This document shows positions 22,401 through 34,400 of a stretch of DNA of 64,000 nucleotides, in pieces (position 1 is the stretch's first letter; each line of letters starts with the position of its first letter). The notes below the pieces were generated by a model. It had not been told where the DNA came from. It was given only the letters and a program-made list of their open reading frames with translations, and did no database searches. Origin of the DNA: Bretschneidera sinensis (Eukaryota > Streptophyta > Magnoliopsida > Brassicales > Akaniaceae); assembly GCA_023935145.1 (NCBI GenBank), contig CM043699.1, positions 67,992,638-68,056,637 of the forward strand, read 5' to 3'. The translations under genes and the position numbers were made by a program.

Positions 22401-23170
22401 TTTAGTACTCTGAAAGAATGAAGTATCTCACCCTCGGAAGATAGGAAAGCTCCACCCAAACTAGAAAGGACCCTACCGTATCAAAAGAGTTTGCCAAGCT
22501 AGCATATTCGAACTTGAAGATCTGGATGGCAAACCAAAACCTCAAACTTGAAACGCCGAAATATCTGCAAATTTTATTGGTAGAGTTTCTCATTTTTCTC
22601 TAGTTTTTTACCAGTAGAGTTTCTTCTATTTCTCCAATTTACTTATGTAATCCTTAGATATTCTCAATAAAGATTAGCTTCATTTCTTTATCAACATTTA
22701 TTTTAATGAGGGTGTCATGCTCCTTTAACTTATAAAATAAGAAAAAAGGCCTCAAGCCTTTCCTCCTCCGACTTTTATAAGAGTACGAAGCCTCCAAACA
22801 GACACTTAAGCTCTTTTGCTCTGAACTCCTTATACTTAGCTAAAAGAATGAAGAAAAGACCCCGAGCCCTTTTCCTTAATTTGTAAGACTAAAAGTTAAG
22901 CTCTTTGAGCTTGAAGATCTCAGCATCAACCTAATTCCTCAAAAATAGAATATAAAAGACCTTTGGAAATTCTATAAATAATACTCCTCTTTTTTAAGTC
23001 CGTATCCTGAGCTTAGAGCCCCAAGCTCTTCCCCTGCTCGAAAGCATTTCAAGTTACATTCCGAGCTTAGACCCCCCGAGCTCTTCCCTTTCTCGAAACC
23101 ATTTCAAGTTACATTCCAAGCTAAGAGCCCTGAGCTCTTTCCACCTTAGGTACCTATTCAAGTTATACTC
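19495..23170 (+). pseudogene. pol: Retand pol relic and 3' region, unit B
   Basis: Resumes exactly where 10779 stopped. It has the same domain order as unit A. The RT N-terminal frame (19880-20197) ends at a TAG shared with unit C (PK* where A has PKW). A 536-bp deletion at 20495 (ttagagg joined to cctcaattc) removes the YVDD part of RT. RNase H is open at 20774-21217, and integrase follows (21540-22560) with the same stops as unit A. B resembles C in its first part and at its 3' end, but A in the middle. 54-bp repeats lie at 22985-23170. Confidence 0.83.
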
Positions 23171-23424
23171 TAGTGGGAAATCACCTCAAGATGCCCATGT
23201 GGTGATCTTCCAAACACCCAAGTCTAGAATGACTTGTAATGAATCAGAATCAAAAAACAATCAAAGAAAGAACACAAGCAATTGTTATCGAGGTTCGGTA
23301 ATGTGCCTACACCCCCATGAGCTCCTCCGAGTCCTCTGCACTAAATCAATGAGTTCTTACAAGTTACAGCAACACCTCTTTAAGAAACTTTTTATTCTTG
23401 AAGAACGAAAGAAGAGAAAAAGAA
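23171..23424 (-). repeat. Copia LTR fragment at end of unit B
   Basis: 254 bp, same fragment as 9189-9453. The join to unit C is agagaaaaagaa|caatgtgg, with aagaa shared by both parental sequences (3686-3690 and the A-rich end at 29185). Confidence 0.85.
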
Positions 23425-24674
23425 CAATGTGGATGTTCTCTCCTTGATTTCCAACTCACGAAAACTTAAACAGAATGCTAAAAACTTCTCTAATTTGTAT
23501 CTGTCAAAAACTGTCTTTTTTTCTCATCGAGCTCGCCCCCCGGCTGCAAACCTTAAGCATATATTTATAGCCCACGAGGGAGAGCTGTCTTTGCACAGCC
23601 TTAATTTGAGTCTGAATTGGAGTCAATAAGCATGTACGCACTGCTGGCTTTGTCTGAGCGTGCGCTTGAGCGCTGGAAAGTGAAGGCTGGAACGTGAAGG
23701 TGGGTCCAGCAGCATGTCCGCGCTGCTGGCTTTGTCTGAGCGTGCGCCTAGGCGCCGGAAAGTGAAGGCTGGAATGTGAAGGTGGGTCCAGCAGCATGCG
23801 TGCATGTCCAAGTGTGCGCCTGGGCACTGGAAAGTAAAGGTGCAGCGTTAGTTGGCGAGGGGCGCGGCACTGATGGCCGAGGGGCGCAGCGCTGGTTCAT
23901 GGGCGCCTAGGCGCTCACTCTTGTTTGCATGGGCACTGGGGCGCTAGTTCATGGGCGCCTAGGTGCTCTCTTGTTTGCCTGGGCTCTGGGGCGCTAGTTC
24001 ATGGGTGCCTAGGCGCTCACTCTTGTTTTCCTAGGCGCTGGGCGCTGGACAGTGAGAGGTGAGGCGCTGGGCTTTGTTCTGGAGGCCTGAACTGTTTCCG
24101 CTAAAACTGACATAACTTTCACTAGAAAACTCCTTTTTCTGAACTGTAAATTTCTCCAGAAAATAGACTTCCGGATCTTTCTAAGAATATATGGCTCATC
24201 TCCTGGTTCTTCCTACATCAATACAGTTTAATCTGCAAAGATGATTGATCTGTACGGGAAATTCTGGCAATTTAGTGAAACTCCTTCAGCTTGTATGCAG
24301 AAGTGCACACACTAGTGTGCCTACCCTTAACTTGTTCCAAAGTGATGCACACACTTGTGTGCAGTCTTTCAACTCAATGTACTTTATTTCTCCAACCTTG
24401 GTTTAGACTTTTAATCATCTTTAAATCATTTTTGGAAATGTCTAAACCTTGGACAAAAACGAGCACCGACACCCAAGATCTTTTGGCGCTTTAAACATGG
24501 ATCGCTTTATCATCTCTTTTGTACTCAACGCACTTGAAAATGCATCGAATTAAGTCAATGATTTATGAATAACACTTTAGAGTTATCAACATGTAAAAGT
24601 GCGATTACGACTGAGATTAACCCTAAAGTGTTAACAATTAAGTATTGTTTAGATGCATTTTATGACTCTCATCA
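23425..24674 (-). repeat. Truncated Athila LTR (unit C)
   Basis: 1250 bp matching 3691-4941 and 9454-10705, with TATA region, GC-rich cassette and U3 module but no U5 or primer site. Confidence 0.87.
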
Positions 24675-27600
24675 GTAGTCACACTCCTCATTGCCAACTA
24701 CAATGTCGAGCGAATCTTGGTGGACAACGGAAGCTTGGTAGAAATCCTCTATTGTGATGCTTTCAAGAAGATGAACTATATGGCTTCTTGAGAGCGCTAG
24801 TGTTTGCCAAGGGTAGTATAGCTCTTCCGATCACTGTGAAAACAACTACATAACTCACTACCGTAAGAACCACATTCTTGGTGGTCAAGCATCCGTCCTC
24901 GTACAACATGATCCTCGGAAGACTGACACTTAATGAGATGAAGTCAGTAGTCTCCACTTATCATCAGAAGATAAAATTCCCCAAGCCAGGCATGGTAGAA
25001 GTCCAAGGGAAATAGTAGGTTTCCCAATCTTGTTACTTGTACTCCATCAGGGAGCTGAAAAAGTCGAATCCCTACCTCTAGAGATCGAAGACTTACAAGA
25101 TGAGCTTAGGACTCCATAAGGCCAACCTATGGAAGAACTAATCATTGTCCCCTTAAAAGAGGAAGACTCAAGAATTGTACCAAAAAGGTCAAGCCTCCCC
25201 GAGAACTTCAAGGAATCATTGATCTCTTTCCTCCAAAGGAATCATGACTTTTTTACATGGTCGACCTCCGATATGCTCGGGATTAATCCCCAGGACATCA
25301 TCCACAAACTGAACTTGGATCCATACTATAAGTCCATTATTCAAAAGAAAAGGTCGTTTGCTCCAGAATGGCAAGACGCCATAGAAGAAGAAATAGACAA
25401 ACTCCTTGCGGCTGACTTTATCCAAGAGGCCAACTACCCGAAGTAGATCGCCAATGTAATAATGGTGAAGAATGCCAATGGCAAATGAAGGATATGTATT
25501 GACTTCACTTACCTAAATAAAGTTTGTTCGAAAGACAGCATCCCTCCACCTCGGATAGACCAACAAGTCGATGCCACCTCCAGACATAAGCTACTTAGTT
25601 TCATGGAAATGTATTCAGGTTACAACCAGATTCTTATGCATTAGCTGGATCAGCCCAAGATCGTCTTTGTCATCGACCGAGGCTTATACTATTACAAGGT
25701 AATGCCCTTTCAGGCTGAAAAATGTAGGGGTAACCTGTTAGAGGTTGGTCAACAAAAGTTTCAAAAAACTGATCGAGAAGAAAATTGAGGTGTATGTGGA
25801 CGATATACTGGTCAATAGTGTTAAGGCCGAAGACCACGAGTCTAACTTAGAGGAAGAATTTGAGATACTCTGACACCACCAAATGAGGCTGAAACCAGGA
25901 AAGTGTGCTTTCAGGGACACCTTCAGAAAATTCTTAGGTTTTATGGTCCCACAACGAGGGATAGAGGCTAATCTCGAGAAGATAAAGGAAATTTTAAACA
26001 TAACTCCTCCTCAGAATATCAAAGAGGTACAGAAGTTAACTGGGCGTATAGCCGCACTCAGCCAATTCATGTCCAAATCAGTCTAGAAGTGCCTATATTT
26101 CTTCAAGGCTATAAAGAAAGCTAAAGATTTCACCTAGATTGAAGATTGCCAAAAATCCTTCCAAGAACTAAAGGAATACTTAAGCTCACACCGTTCCTGA
26201 CTAAGCCCATAACTGGGGAGGAGCTTCTTCTTTACATATCAGCAGGCCAAGAGGTAGTGGCCTCAATTCTTATCCTAGAGGAAGGTGGGATCTAGAAACC
26301 CATCTACTAAATTAGTCGGGTTTTGCATGACGTCGAGGTAAGGTATCTCCCCAACGAAAAAATGGTATATGCCCTCTTAGTCACAACTAAGAAACTCTGA
26401 CCATATTTTCAGGCCCATACTATCATTCTATTGACCAACCAACCCCTAAGGCAAGTACTCCACAAGCTAAAAATCCCCAAAAGATTAATAAAGTGTTCTA
26501 TCGAGCTTGAAGAGTTTGACATCTAGTACAAACCCCAGATGGTTATTAAAGCCCAAGCCTTAGCAGATTTCATATTGGAAACCATATTCCTTGAAATGCT
26601 CACAGAGAGGGAAAAGACCGATGAAGGTGGACAGACACCGAGTTGCATGTTGTATGTTGATGGATCCTCCAATAGCACCAGCAATGGAGCTAAAATTATT
26701 ATCAAGAGTCCTGAAGGTTTTACAGTAGAGTATGCCCTAAGGTTCGAATTCAAGGCCTCGAACAATAAAGCTGAGTATGAGGCATTTTTCATATGGATGA
26801 AACTAGTGAAGAAATTGGCTACCGAAGCCTTGGAAGCATACAATGATTTGCAGCTGGTGGTCAATCAAATGACCAACGAGTATGAAGCCAAAGGTATGAA
26901 AATCATTAGGTATCTCGAAAAAACTCGCAAGCTTGCTGCAACCTTCAGGAGATTCCAAATAATACAAGTGCCTCGAGCATAGAATTCAAAGACAGATTCC
27001 TTGTCACGGCTCGCCTCTTCTAAGAAATCTGACCTAACCTAAGTAGTCTACCTCGAGACCCTCGATGCATCCAGCATCGATGAAGTGTTGGTCATGCCTG
27101 TGATTGAGGAGAAAACTTGGAAGTAACTGATCCTCCAGTACTTAAGAGATAGAACACTCCCTAGTATAAAGAATGAAGCCAAGAAGATCATCTCTTGTGC
27201 TTCATGGTACACTATTATTGATGGATTGCGGTACAAAAAAGGCCTTACAACTCCCTATCGAAAGTGCCTTGGGTCTACTGACGTAGACTATGCCCTCCGA
27301 GAGGTTTACGAGGGAATATATGGTAATCACCTAGAAGGCCAAGCTCTGGCCTACAAGATACTCTTACATGGCTACTACTAGCAAAAAATGCTCCACGACG
27401 TTACAGAGATGGTCGAAAAGTGCAAAACGTGTCAACAGTATGCCTCCGTGTCTAGGTGATTTTTCAGTCCACCGATGTCAATCACCAATCCAGTTTCCTT
27501 TGCTATTGGGGAATAGACATCCTTGGTATTTTCCAAGAAGCTCCAAGGCAAAAGAAACATCTTATAGTAGCCATTGACTACTTAACGAAGTGGATAGAAG

Positions 27601-28935
27601 TCGAGCCTCTTACTTGCATCACTGATTAACAGACTCGAGAATTCATCTTAAAATCGATTATATGTCGATTCGGTATAGCAAGGATACTTATCACTGACAA
27701 TGGTAAGCAGTTTGATAGCTCCCAATTTGAATTCTTCTGCCAGGACATTAAGATCTAGAACTGATTATCCTTAGTAGACTATCCCTATGCTAACGGGCAA
27801 GCCAAAGTGACTAACAAAACTCTCTTATAAGGAATCAAGAAGAGACTCGAAGATACTAACAGACAATGAGTGAAACACCTTCTAAATGTCTTCTGGACCT
27901 ACTGGACGACCATACAAACTGCGACTAGGGAGAATCCTTTTTTCTTGGTATACGACTCTGAGGGAATTATCCCACTCAAAATAGGGGCACCCTTATTACG
28001 GGTACAGAGCTTTGATGAGGCCAACAATGAAGAATCCCTTAGGATGAACGCTAATCTGATTGATGAGGTAAATGATAAGGCTTAGATCAAACTTGCTGCT
28101 TACCATCGAAGGGTATCAAGGTATTATAACTCTCGAGTCCGTGGAAGAACCTTCAGGTTACATGATTTAGTACTCTGAAAGAATGAAGTATCTCACCCTC
28201 GGAAGATAGGAAAGCTCCACCCAAACTAGAAAGGACCCTACCGTATCAAAAGAGTTTGCCAAGCTAGCATATTCGAACTTGAAGATCTGGATGGCAAACC
28301 AAAACCTCAAACTTGAAACGCCGAAATATCTGCAAATTTTATTGGTAGAGTTTCTCATTTTTCTCTAGTTTTTTACCAGTAGAGTTTCTTCTATTTCTCT
28401 AATTTACTTATGTAATCCTTAGATATTCTCAATAAAGATTAGCTTCATTTCTTTATCAACATTTATTTTAATGAGGGTGTCGTGCTCCTTTAACTTATAA
28501 AATAAGAAAAAAGGCCTCAAGTCTTTCCTCCTCCGACTTTTATAAGAGTACGAAGCCTCCAAAAAGACACTTAAGCTCTTTTGCTCTGAACTCCTTATAC
28601 TTAGCTAAAAGAATGAAGAAAAGACCCCGAGCCCTTTTCCTTTATTTGTAAGACTAAAAGTTAAGCTCTTTGAGCTTGAAGATTTCAGCATCAACCTAAT
28701 TCCTCAAAAATAGAATGTAAAAGACCTTTGGAAATTCTATAAATAATACTCCTCTTTTTTAAGTCTGTATCCTGAGCTTAGAGCCCCAAGCTCTTCCCCT
28801 GCTCGAAACCATTTCAAGTTACATTCCGAGCTTAGACCCCCTGAGCTCTTCCCTTTCTCGAAACCATTTCAAGTTATAGTCCAAGCTAAGAGCCCTGAGC
28901 TCTTTCCACCTTAGGTACCTATTCAAGTTATACTC
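24675..28935 (+). pseudogene. pol: Retand pol relic and 3' region, unit C
   Basis: Protease relic (24675-25128), RT (25129-26200, including the YVDDILV region near 25795 that unit B has lost), RNase H open frame (26539-26982), integrase (27300-28300; it lacks one stop because it reads atactcttacatggc where A and B have ctctgacatggc), and 54-bp repeats (28750-28935). This is the last unit, and its copia LTR runs on intact from 28936. Confidence 0.83.
28931..28935. other. Probable target-site duplication TACTC (left copy)
   Basis: TACTC precedes the copia LTR end at 28936. TACTC also follows the copia LTR end at 63945 (63946-63950). Removing 28936-63950 restores an in-phase 54-bp Retand repeat, so both are edges of one insertion site. 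Confidence 0.8.
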
Positions 28936-29743
28936 TAGTGGGAAATCACCTCAAGATGCCCATGTGGTGATCTTCCAAACACCCAAGTCTAGAATGACTT
29001 GTAATAAATCAGAATCAAACAACAATCAAAGAAAGAACACAAGCAATTGTTATCGAGGTTCGGTAATGTGCCTACACCCCCATGAGCTCCTCCGATTCCT
29101 CTGCGCTAAATCAATGAGTTCTTACAAGTTACAGCAACACCTCTTTAAGAAACCTTTTATTCTTGAAGAATGAAAGAAGAGAAAAAGAAAGTGATAAGGA
29201 CTAGTGTTTCCCTGCAATTTTCCCCAAGAAAATTCCCTTACAAAGCCCTTGAATCCCAATCTATACTACTCTCTCTCTAAACAACCAGCCTCTCTTGAAT
29301 GAGTCTCTCCTGTGTTTAGTGTCTTTGCACTCTCACACACCATGTGTTCTATTTCACACAAATTCATATGTCATTCACATCACATCACTCATCCCTTGAA
29401 TGGCTCATAAATGACCCTTTATATAGGGCAATGACTTCCTCATCCAATCTTGGAGATCAATCTCCACCCTTAGATCTCAAGAGCCAAAGACCCAAGGCTC
29501 TTTAAGAGTCTAAGTAATCCTGTGCATTTTAACCAAGTCCTACGCACCATCTCAAAGTGTTGATTCAAAGGTGTCAGGTGTGCCTCGTGCTGAGGCATGG
29601 AACAAGGCGTGCTGAGGCTTGGATGGGCTGGGCCACGACGTGGCCTAGAGGGAAGAAGTCCTGCACTTGCTGGAGGCCATGGTGCACAGCTTGGACCTGA
29701 TGCTGAACTCTTTATCTGTTTAATCCTTAGACAAATACCAACA
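28936..29743 (-). repeat. Copia 3' LTR (minus strand, subfamily L)
   Basis: 808 bp. On the minus strand it starts TGTTGGTATTTGTC at 29743 and ends ...GGTGATTTCCCACTA at 28936, where the expected terminal ...CCAACA is changed to ...CCACTA. A TATA box (minus strand, ctatataaag, near 29417-29426) is present. A GC-richer block lies at 29575-29700. It differs clearly in U3 from the copia LTRs at 61764 and 63042. Confidence 0.87.
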
Positions 29744-29850
29744 ATCTCTACCTTTGTCCAAGCAATTAAACCCGAACCCATTGTGCAGAGAACTCAGGAT
29801 CCAAACTCACCTTGAGTCACCATATCAACCGACTCCAATCCTAAAAAGTC
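29744..29850 (-). other. Copia 3' internal end before the LTR (minus)
   Basis: 107 bases matching 62937-63041 read in reverse. It includes the purine-rich end (aaaggtagaga on the minus strand) beside the LTR. It is separated from its RNase H part (41575-41987) by the Athila insertion. Confidence 0.85.
29846..29850. other. Target-site duplication AAGTC (left copy)
   Basis: AAGTC before the LTR start at 29851 and again at 41570-41574 after the 3' LTR. Copia sequence continues across the gap. Confidence 0.92.
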
Positions 29851-31366
29851 TGATAACTCTAAATAAATCATGTTATTATACTTCTTTTAGGCATGTTTTT
29901 GGTGTTGATCTTAAGCATTAGATTTGTGTTTCATGTGTTTTTTTTTTAGCAAATTTTAGTTTAGTTTATTTTATTCTATTATTAGTTTGTTTTAGTTAAC
30001 TTGAATGATCAATGCTGAGTTTTGGGAATTTACTGTGCAGACACTCAAGGCTGTAGCAATGGAATAGGGCTGGAAGGGCAAAATGTGTTAAGAGGACAGA
30101 AACTCAGAGCTACAGCGCTGGCTCCTCAATGCTGCACCGTTAGAATCTGGCAGGAATAGTAAAATTTGTGAAATGGACAGAAACTTAAAGCTGCAGCGCT
30201 GGTTCAAGGGCGCTGTAGTGCTGGAACATGACAAGGATTCAAGCTGCAGTGCTGGTTTGTGGGGCACTGCAGCTCTGGCTAGGGTTTGATTTGTACCTAG
30301 CGCTGCAGCGCTGGGAAGTCGACGCTGCAGCACTGGCCGGCAGATTTAGAATATTATAAATAGCAAACCCTAACTGAACGAAAGGGGAGCGTGGTTGTTG
30401 AACAGGAAAACAGAGTTAAAGGAGACGAGATGCAAAAGGGGAGTCGGAGACACTCCTGGAGGCTCCTCTGAAGCTTTTAATAATTCTTCTCCGGTTTTAC
30501 TTTATTCTTATTTAGTTATGTTGATGTTTTATGATATGAACTTGGTTTGTTTAAATATTATTATGGAGTAGGTATTTTTGTGTTAAGGATAGATGAATCC
30601 TAAACCTATGTCTTGAGTTGCTATTTGGACAAGTTGGAATTTAATGTGTTTTTCAAAGAGTGTGTTTTATTGTTCTTAATGTTGTTTGTTATTTTGATTC
30701 CTTTTTTAAGCATGGTGATGCGTCGAATAGAGAAGCTATGTTTTTATGAATGGTTGAATTAATAAATATGATGTTGGATTGTTGTCTATGCACAGGCCAG
30801 GGTAAAACATGCCATGAATGGAATATAAGTAACCGAATAAGGATTCTAGGAAATTCATGTGGTCCGTTTGAATCGTAACCGAATAGAGAGATTTAACTGA
30901 AAGGAATTCCACTTAGCTTAATGCTTCTTGATTTGAATTAATCTAGAATAGACCTGGAATATGGATATTTGAAATTAATGATTTTTTAGATTGGGGTTAG
31001 ACCTGGAATATGGATAACCAATTTATTGGGAATTCTACCATCTTGAAAAAAGTATTAAGCAAAACTTGTCCATTGAAACTCTTGGCAATGATAGTTTAGG
31101 TGAAGTCGAGTCCTTAGCACGTTAGTTTATAAGAATCTAATTCCAAAGTTTGAAATTCATCCTTTTATTTACTATTGTCATATGTTTTTCTCTTAGTTAA
31201 TTGTTAGTAAATTCTTCTCCTACAATTATTCATTTGCTCAAATAACGGTAAAAGTTGAGTCATAATTTCTGTATTATTTATTCAATCCTCATTGGGAACG
31301 ATATTCACTCATCATTTTAGTACTTGAACGATTAGTGCACTTGCTAGTGTCAATTTCATCGCATCA
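29851..31366 (+). repeat. 5' LTR of Athila element with pol
   Basis: 1516 bp, TGATAACTCT...CATCGCATCA. A GC-rich cassette (30085-30345) carries repeated gctgcagcgctgg words. A TATA box (TATAAATAG, 30355-30363) is followed at once by the telo-box AAACCCTAA (30365-30373). It is longer than the 3' LTR because of a 49-bp segment between two gacctggaatatggata repeats (30953-31017) and a 22-bp difference in the GC cassette. Confidence 0.92.
30085..30345 (+). repeat. GC-rich AGCGCTG cassette upstream of TATA
   Basis: Several copies of agcgctgcagcgctgg-like words, each with AGCGCT palindromes and CTGCAG sites, in an otherwise AT-rich LTR. The 3' LTR copy lies at 40375-40590. A degenerate third cassette lies inside the element at 36899-37025. 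Confidence 0.75.
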
Positions 31367-31372
31367 AGTTTT

Positions 31373-31390
31373 TGGCGCCGTTGCCGGGGA
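31373..31390 (+). other. Primer-binding site, tRNA-Asp
   Basis: TGGCGCCGTTGCCGGGGA, exact match to the tRNA-Asp complement, six bases after the LTR. Confidence 0.93.
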
Positions 31391-31490
31391 TTGAATTAAA
31401 ATATTACATTTATTGTGATTTTACTAGTTAATTTGAGAGTTTGTTAATTTGGTTTTTAAGTCTATTTTGCAGGGTTTTTGTTTCTAGTGC

Positions 31491-34400
31491 ATGACACGTA
31501 CTAGTGGGAGAATACTTGCAAAATTTAATCCAGAAATTGAGCGCACTTTTCACACTTTGAGAAGAGCAGCCTTAGTAACAGTCAATATAATGGCAGAAAG
31601 AGACAATGCAGAGGTGCAATGTGCACTGTGGGATTATGCTATGCCAAAGATGGATGGTGTTGAATCTAGCATCCGATGACCACCTATACAAGCGAAAAAT
31701 TTCAAAATTAACCCCGCCATCATTCAGATGATTCAACATTCAGTGCAATTTAGGGACCTATCGCAAGAAGATCCAAATGTTCACTTGACGAGTTTCCTTG
31801 AACTGTGCGACACATTTAAGCGTAATGGAGTATCGGAGGATGCAATTCTCTTAAGACTTTTTCCATTCTCACTGAGGGATAAAGTAAAAAGCTGGTTGAC
31901 TTCCTTGCCAGCAGGATCCATAACGACATGGGCAGAATTGGCACAAATTTTTTTAGGGAAATATTTTCCTCCTGCAAAAACTGCAAAGTTACGTAATGAA
32001 ATTACTATGTTCTTACAGGTCGATAGGGAGTCACTCTATGAGGCATGGGAACATTTTAAAGACCTTTTGAGAAGATGTTCTCATCATGAGTTGCCCATTT
32101 GGATGCAGGTACAAACTTTTTATAATGGTCTAACTAGTACAACCCGAAACATGATTGATGCAGCTGCAGGGGACACTATCATGAGAAAAACTCCAGAAGA
32201 AGCCATTGAATTACTAGAAGAGATGGCCAGAAATTCTTATCAATGGCCAACTGAAAGGTTTCCTGTTAATAGAGCCTCAGGATTGCACAATATAGATGTT
32301 GTTACGGCTCTAGCAGCACAAATGGAGACTCTCGCTAAGAAAATAGATGGACATAATCCGACTACACATGCAATATGTGAATTGTGTGGTGGTAGTGGCC
32401 ATCATAGCAGTAACTGTCAAGCAAGTAATCAGTTTGCATATGATTCATCTGCTAAACAAGCTAACTTTGTTTCAAATTTTCACAGGTAAAATAATCCATA
32501 CAGCAATACATATAATCCGGGATGGAGGAATCACCCGAACTTGTCTTGGAATCAAAGCAATGCGAAACAACCTCCTTCTGAATACCCACCTCAAGAAAAA
32601 AAGTCAAACTTGGAGGACATGATGGCAAAATTCTTAAGTACAGCAGAAACTAGGTTCCAAAATCAAGAAGCATCCATAAAAAATCTGGAAGCTCAGGTGG
32701 GTCAACTAGCAACCATAATTTCTGGATGTGCACAAGGTTCTCTTTCGAGCAACACAGAAAAAAATCCTAAGGAGGATGTCAAGGCCATAACACTAAGGAG
32801 TGGCACACAATTGGAAGAGCCAAAATCTAAAGAAATCACTAATCAAGAAGGCAAGAAAGAAGAGACCAAACAATAGGAGAAACGCGTTTCAGCAAAGAAA
32901 TCGACTGGTAAAGGTTTGATCGATTCTAACTCTTAAATTAAATATACACCACCTCTTCCCTATCCTCAAAAATTTCAAAAAGAAAAATTAGATAAGCAAT
33001 TCTCAAAATTTTTAGAAATTTTCAAGAAATTGCATATTAACATTCCATTTGCAGAGGCGTTAGCACAGATGCCTAGTTACACTAAATTTTTGAAGGAAAT
33101 TTTGTCTAATAAACGGAAGCTCAAGGAATACAGAACGATGATGTTAACTGAAGAGTGCAGCGCTATACTGCAAAACAAGCTACCCCCAAAATTGAAAGAT
33201 CTAGGGAGTTTTACTATACCTTGCACTTTGGGAAATTCATTTTTTAATAAAGCTTTATGTGACCTTGGTGCAAGTATCAATCTTATGCCTCTTTCAATTT
33301 TCAAGAAACTTGGATTAGGAGAAGTCAAAACAGCGACAGTGTCATTGCAATTAGCTGATCGATCGATTAAGAGACCACGAGGAATTATAGAAGATGTACT
33401 GGTAAAGGTTGATAAATTTATATTCCCTGTAGACTTCATTGTTCTCGACATGGAAGAGGATCGTGAGGTACCTCTTATACTTGGACTTCCATTCCTTGCT
33501 ACAGGGAGAGTCCTTATTGATGTACAACAAGAGAAATTGATTTTGAGATTCAATGATGAGCAAGTAGTTTTTGGTACGTATAAAATCATGAAATATCCAT
33601 CTGACCTATCTACTTCTTCTTGTTTTCACACAGATGTTGTTGATGACCTCATTGAGGAGTTTCAGAAGAAAACATTAAATGAAGATACTTTGGAGAGATG
33701 CATCATGGAATCAGGAACTACCACCACTGAAGAACTCGTCATCCAAGAAGAAGCAAGGAACTTGGAGGCTGAAATGGGAAAAGAAGTGCCAGAAGAACCA
33801 ATAATAACCCCTGAATTAAAAACTTTACCTAATAATTTGAAATATGTTTATTTAGAGAAAAATATTTTCCCAGTTATCATATCCTCTTCGTTGACAGGTA
33901 AAATGGAAGAATGCTTGTTGGAAGTCCTAAGAAGGCACAAAAAGGTTTTGGGGTGGACAATAGCGGATATCAAGGGAATTAGCCCTTCCATTTGCACTCA
34001 CAAAATTCTCAAGGAGGAGAACTTCAAGCCTATTGTTCAGCCACAGAGACGCTTAAATCCGGCAATGCAAGAGGTTATTAAGAAAGAAGTAGTCAAGTTG
34101 CTTGATGGAGGTATTATTTATCCAATTTCTGATAGTGCTTGGACCAGCCCGGTACAAGTAGTACCAAAGAAAGGTGGGATCACTACTGTGAAAAATAATA
34201 ATAATGAATTAATCCCCACCAGAACTGTGACAGGTTGGCGTGTTTGTATTGACTATAGAAAATTAAATGACACCACAAGAAAAGATCACTTTCCTTTACT
34301 TTTTATTGATCAAATGTTGGAAAGATTAGCAGGGCACAGGTTCTACTGTCTACTTGATGGATACTCGGGATATAACCAAATTCCCATAGCACCCGAAGAT

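Larger units (their letters stand above)
9454..23424. repeat. Tandem unit B, interrupted by a complete Athila element
   Basis: Second copy of the unit. It spans 13.97 kb because it contains the 8715-bp Athila element plus a 5-bp target duplication; without these it is about 5.25 kb, shortened further by a 536-bp deletion in RT. It begins and ends at the same breakpoints as units A and C. Confidence 0.87.
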
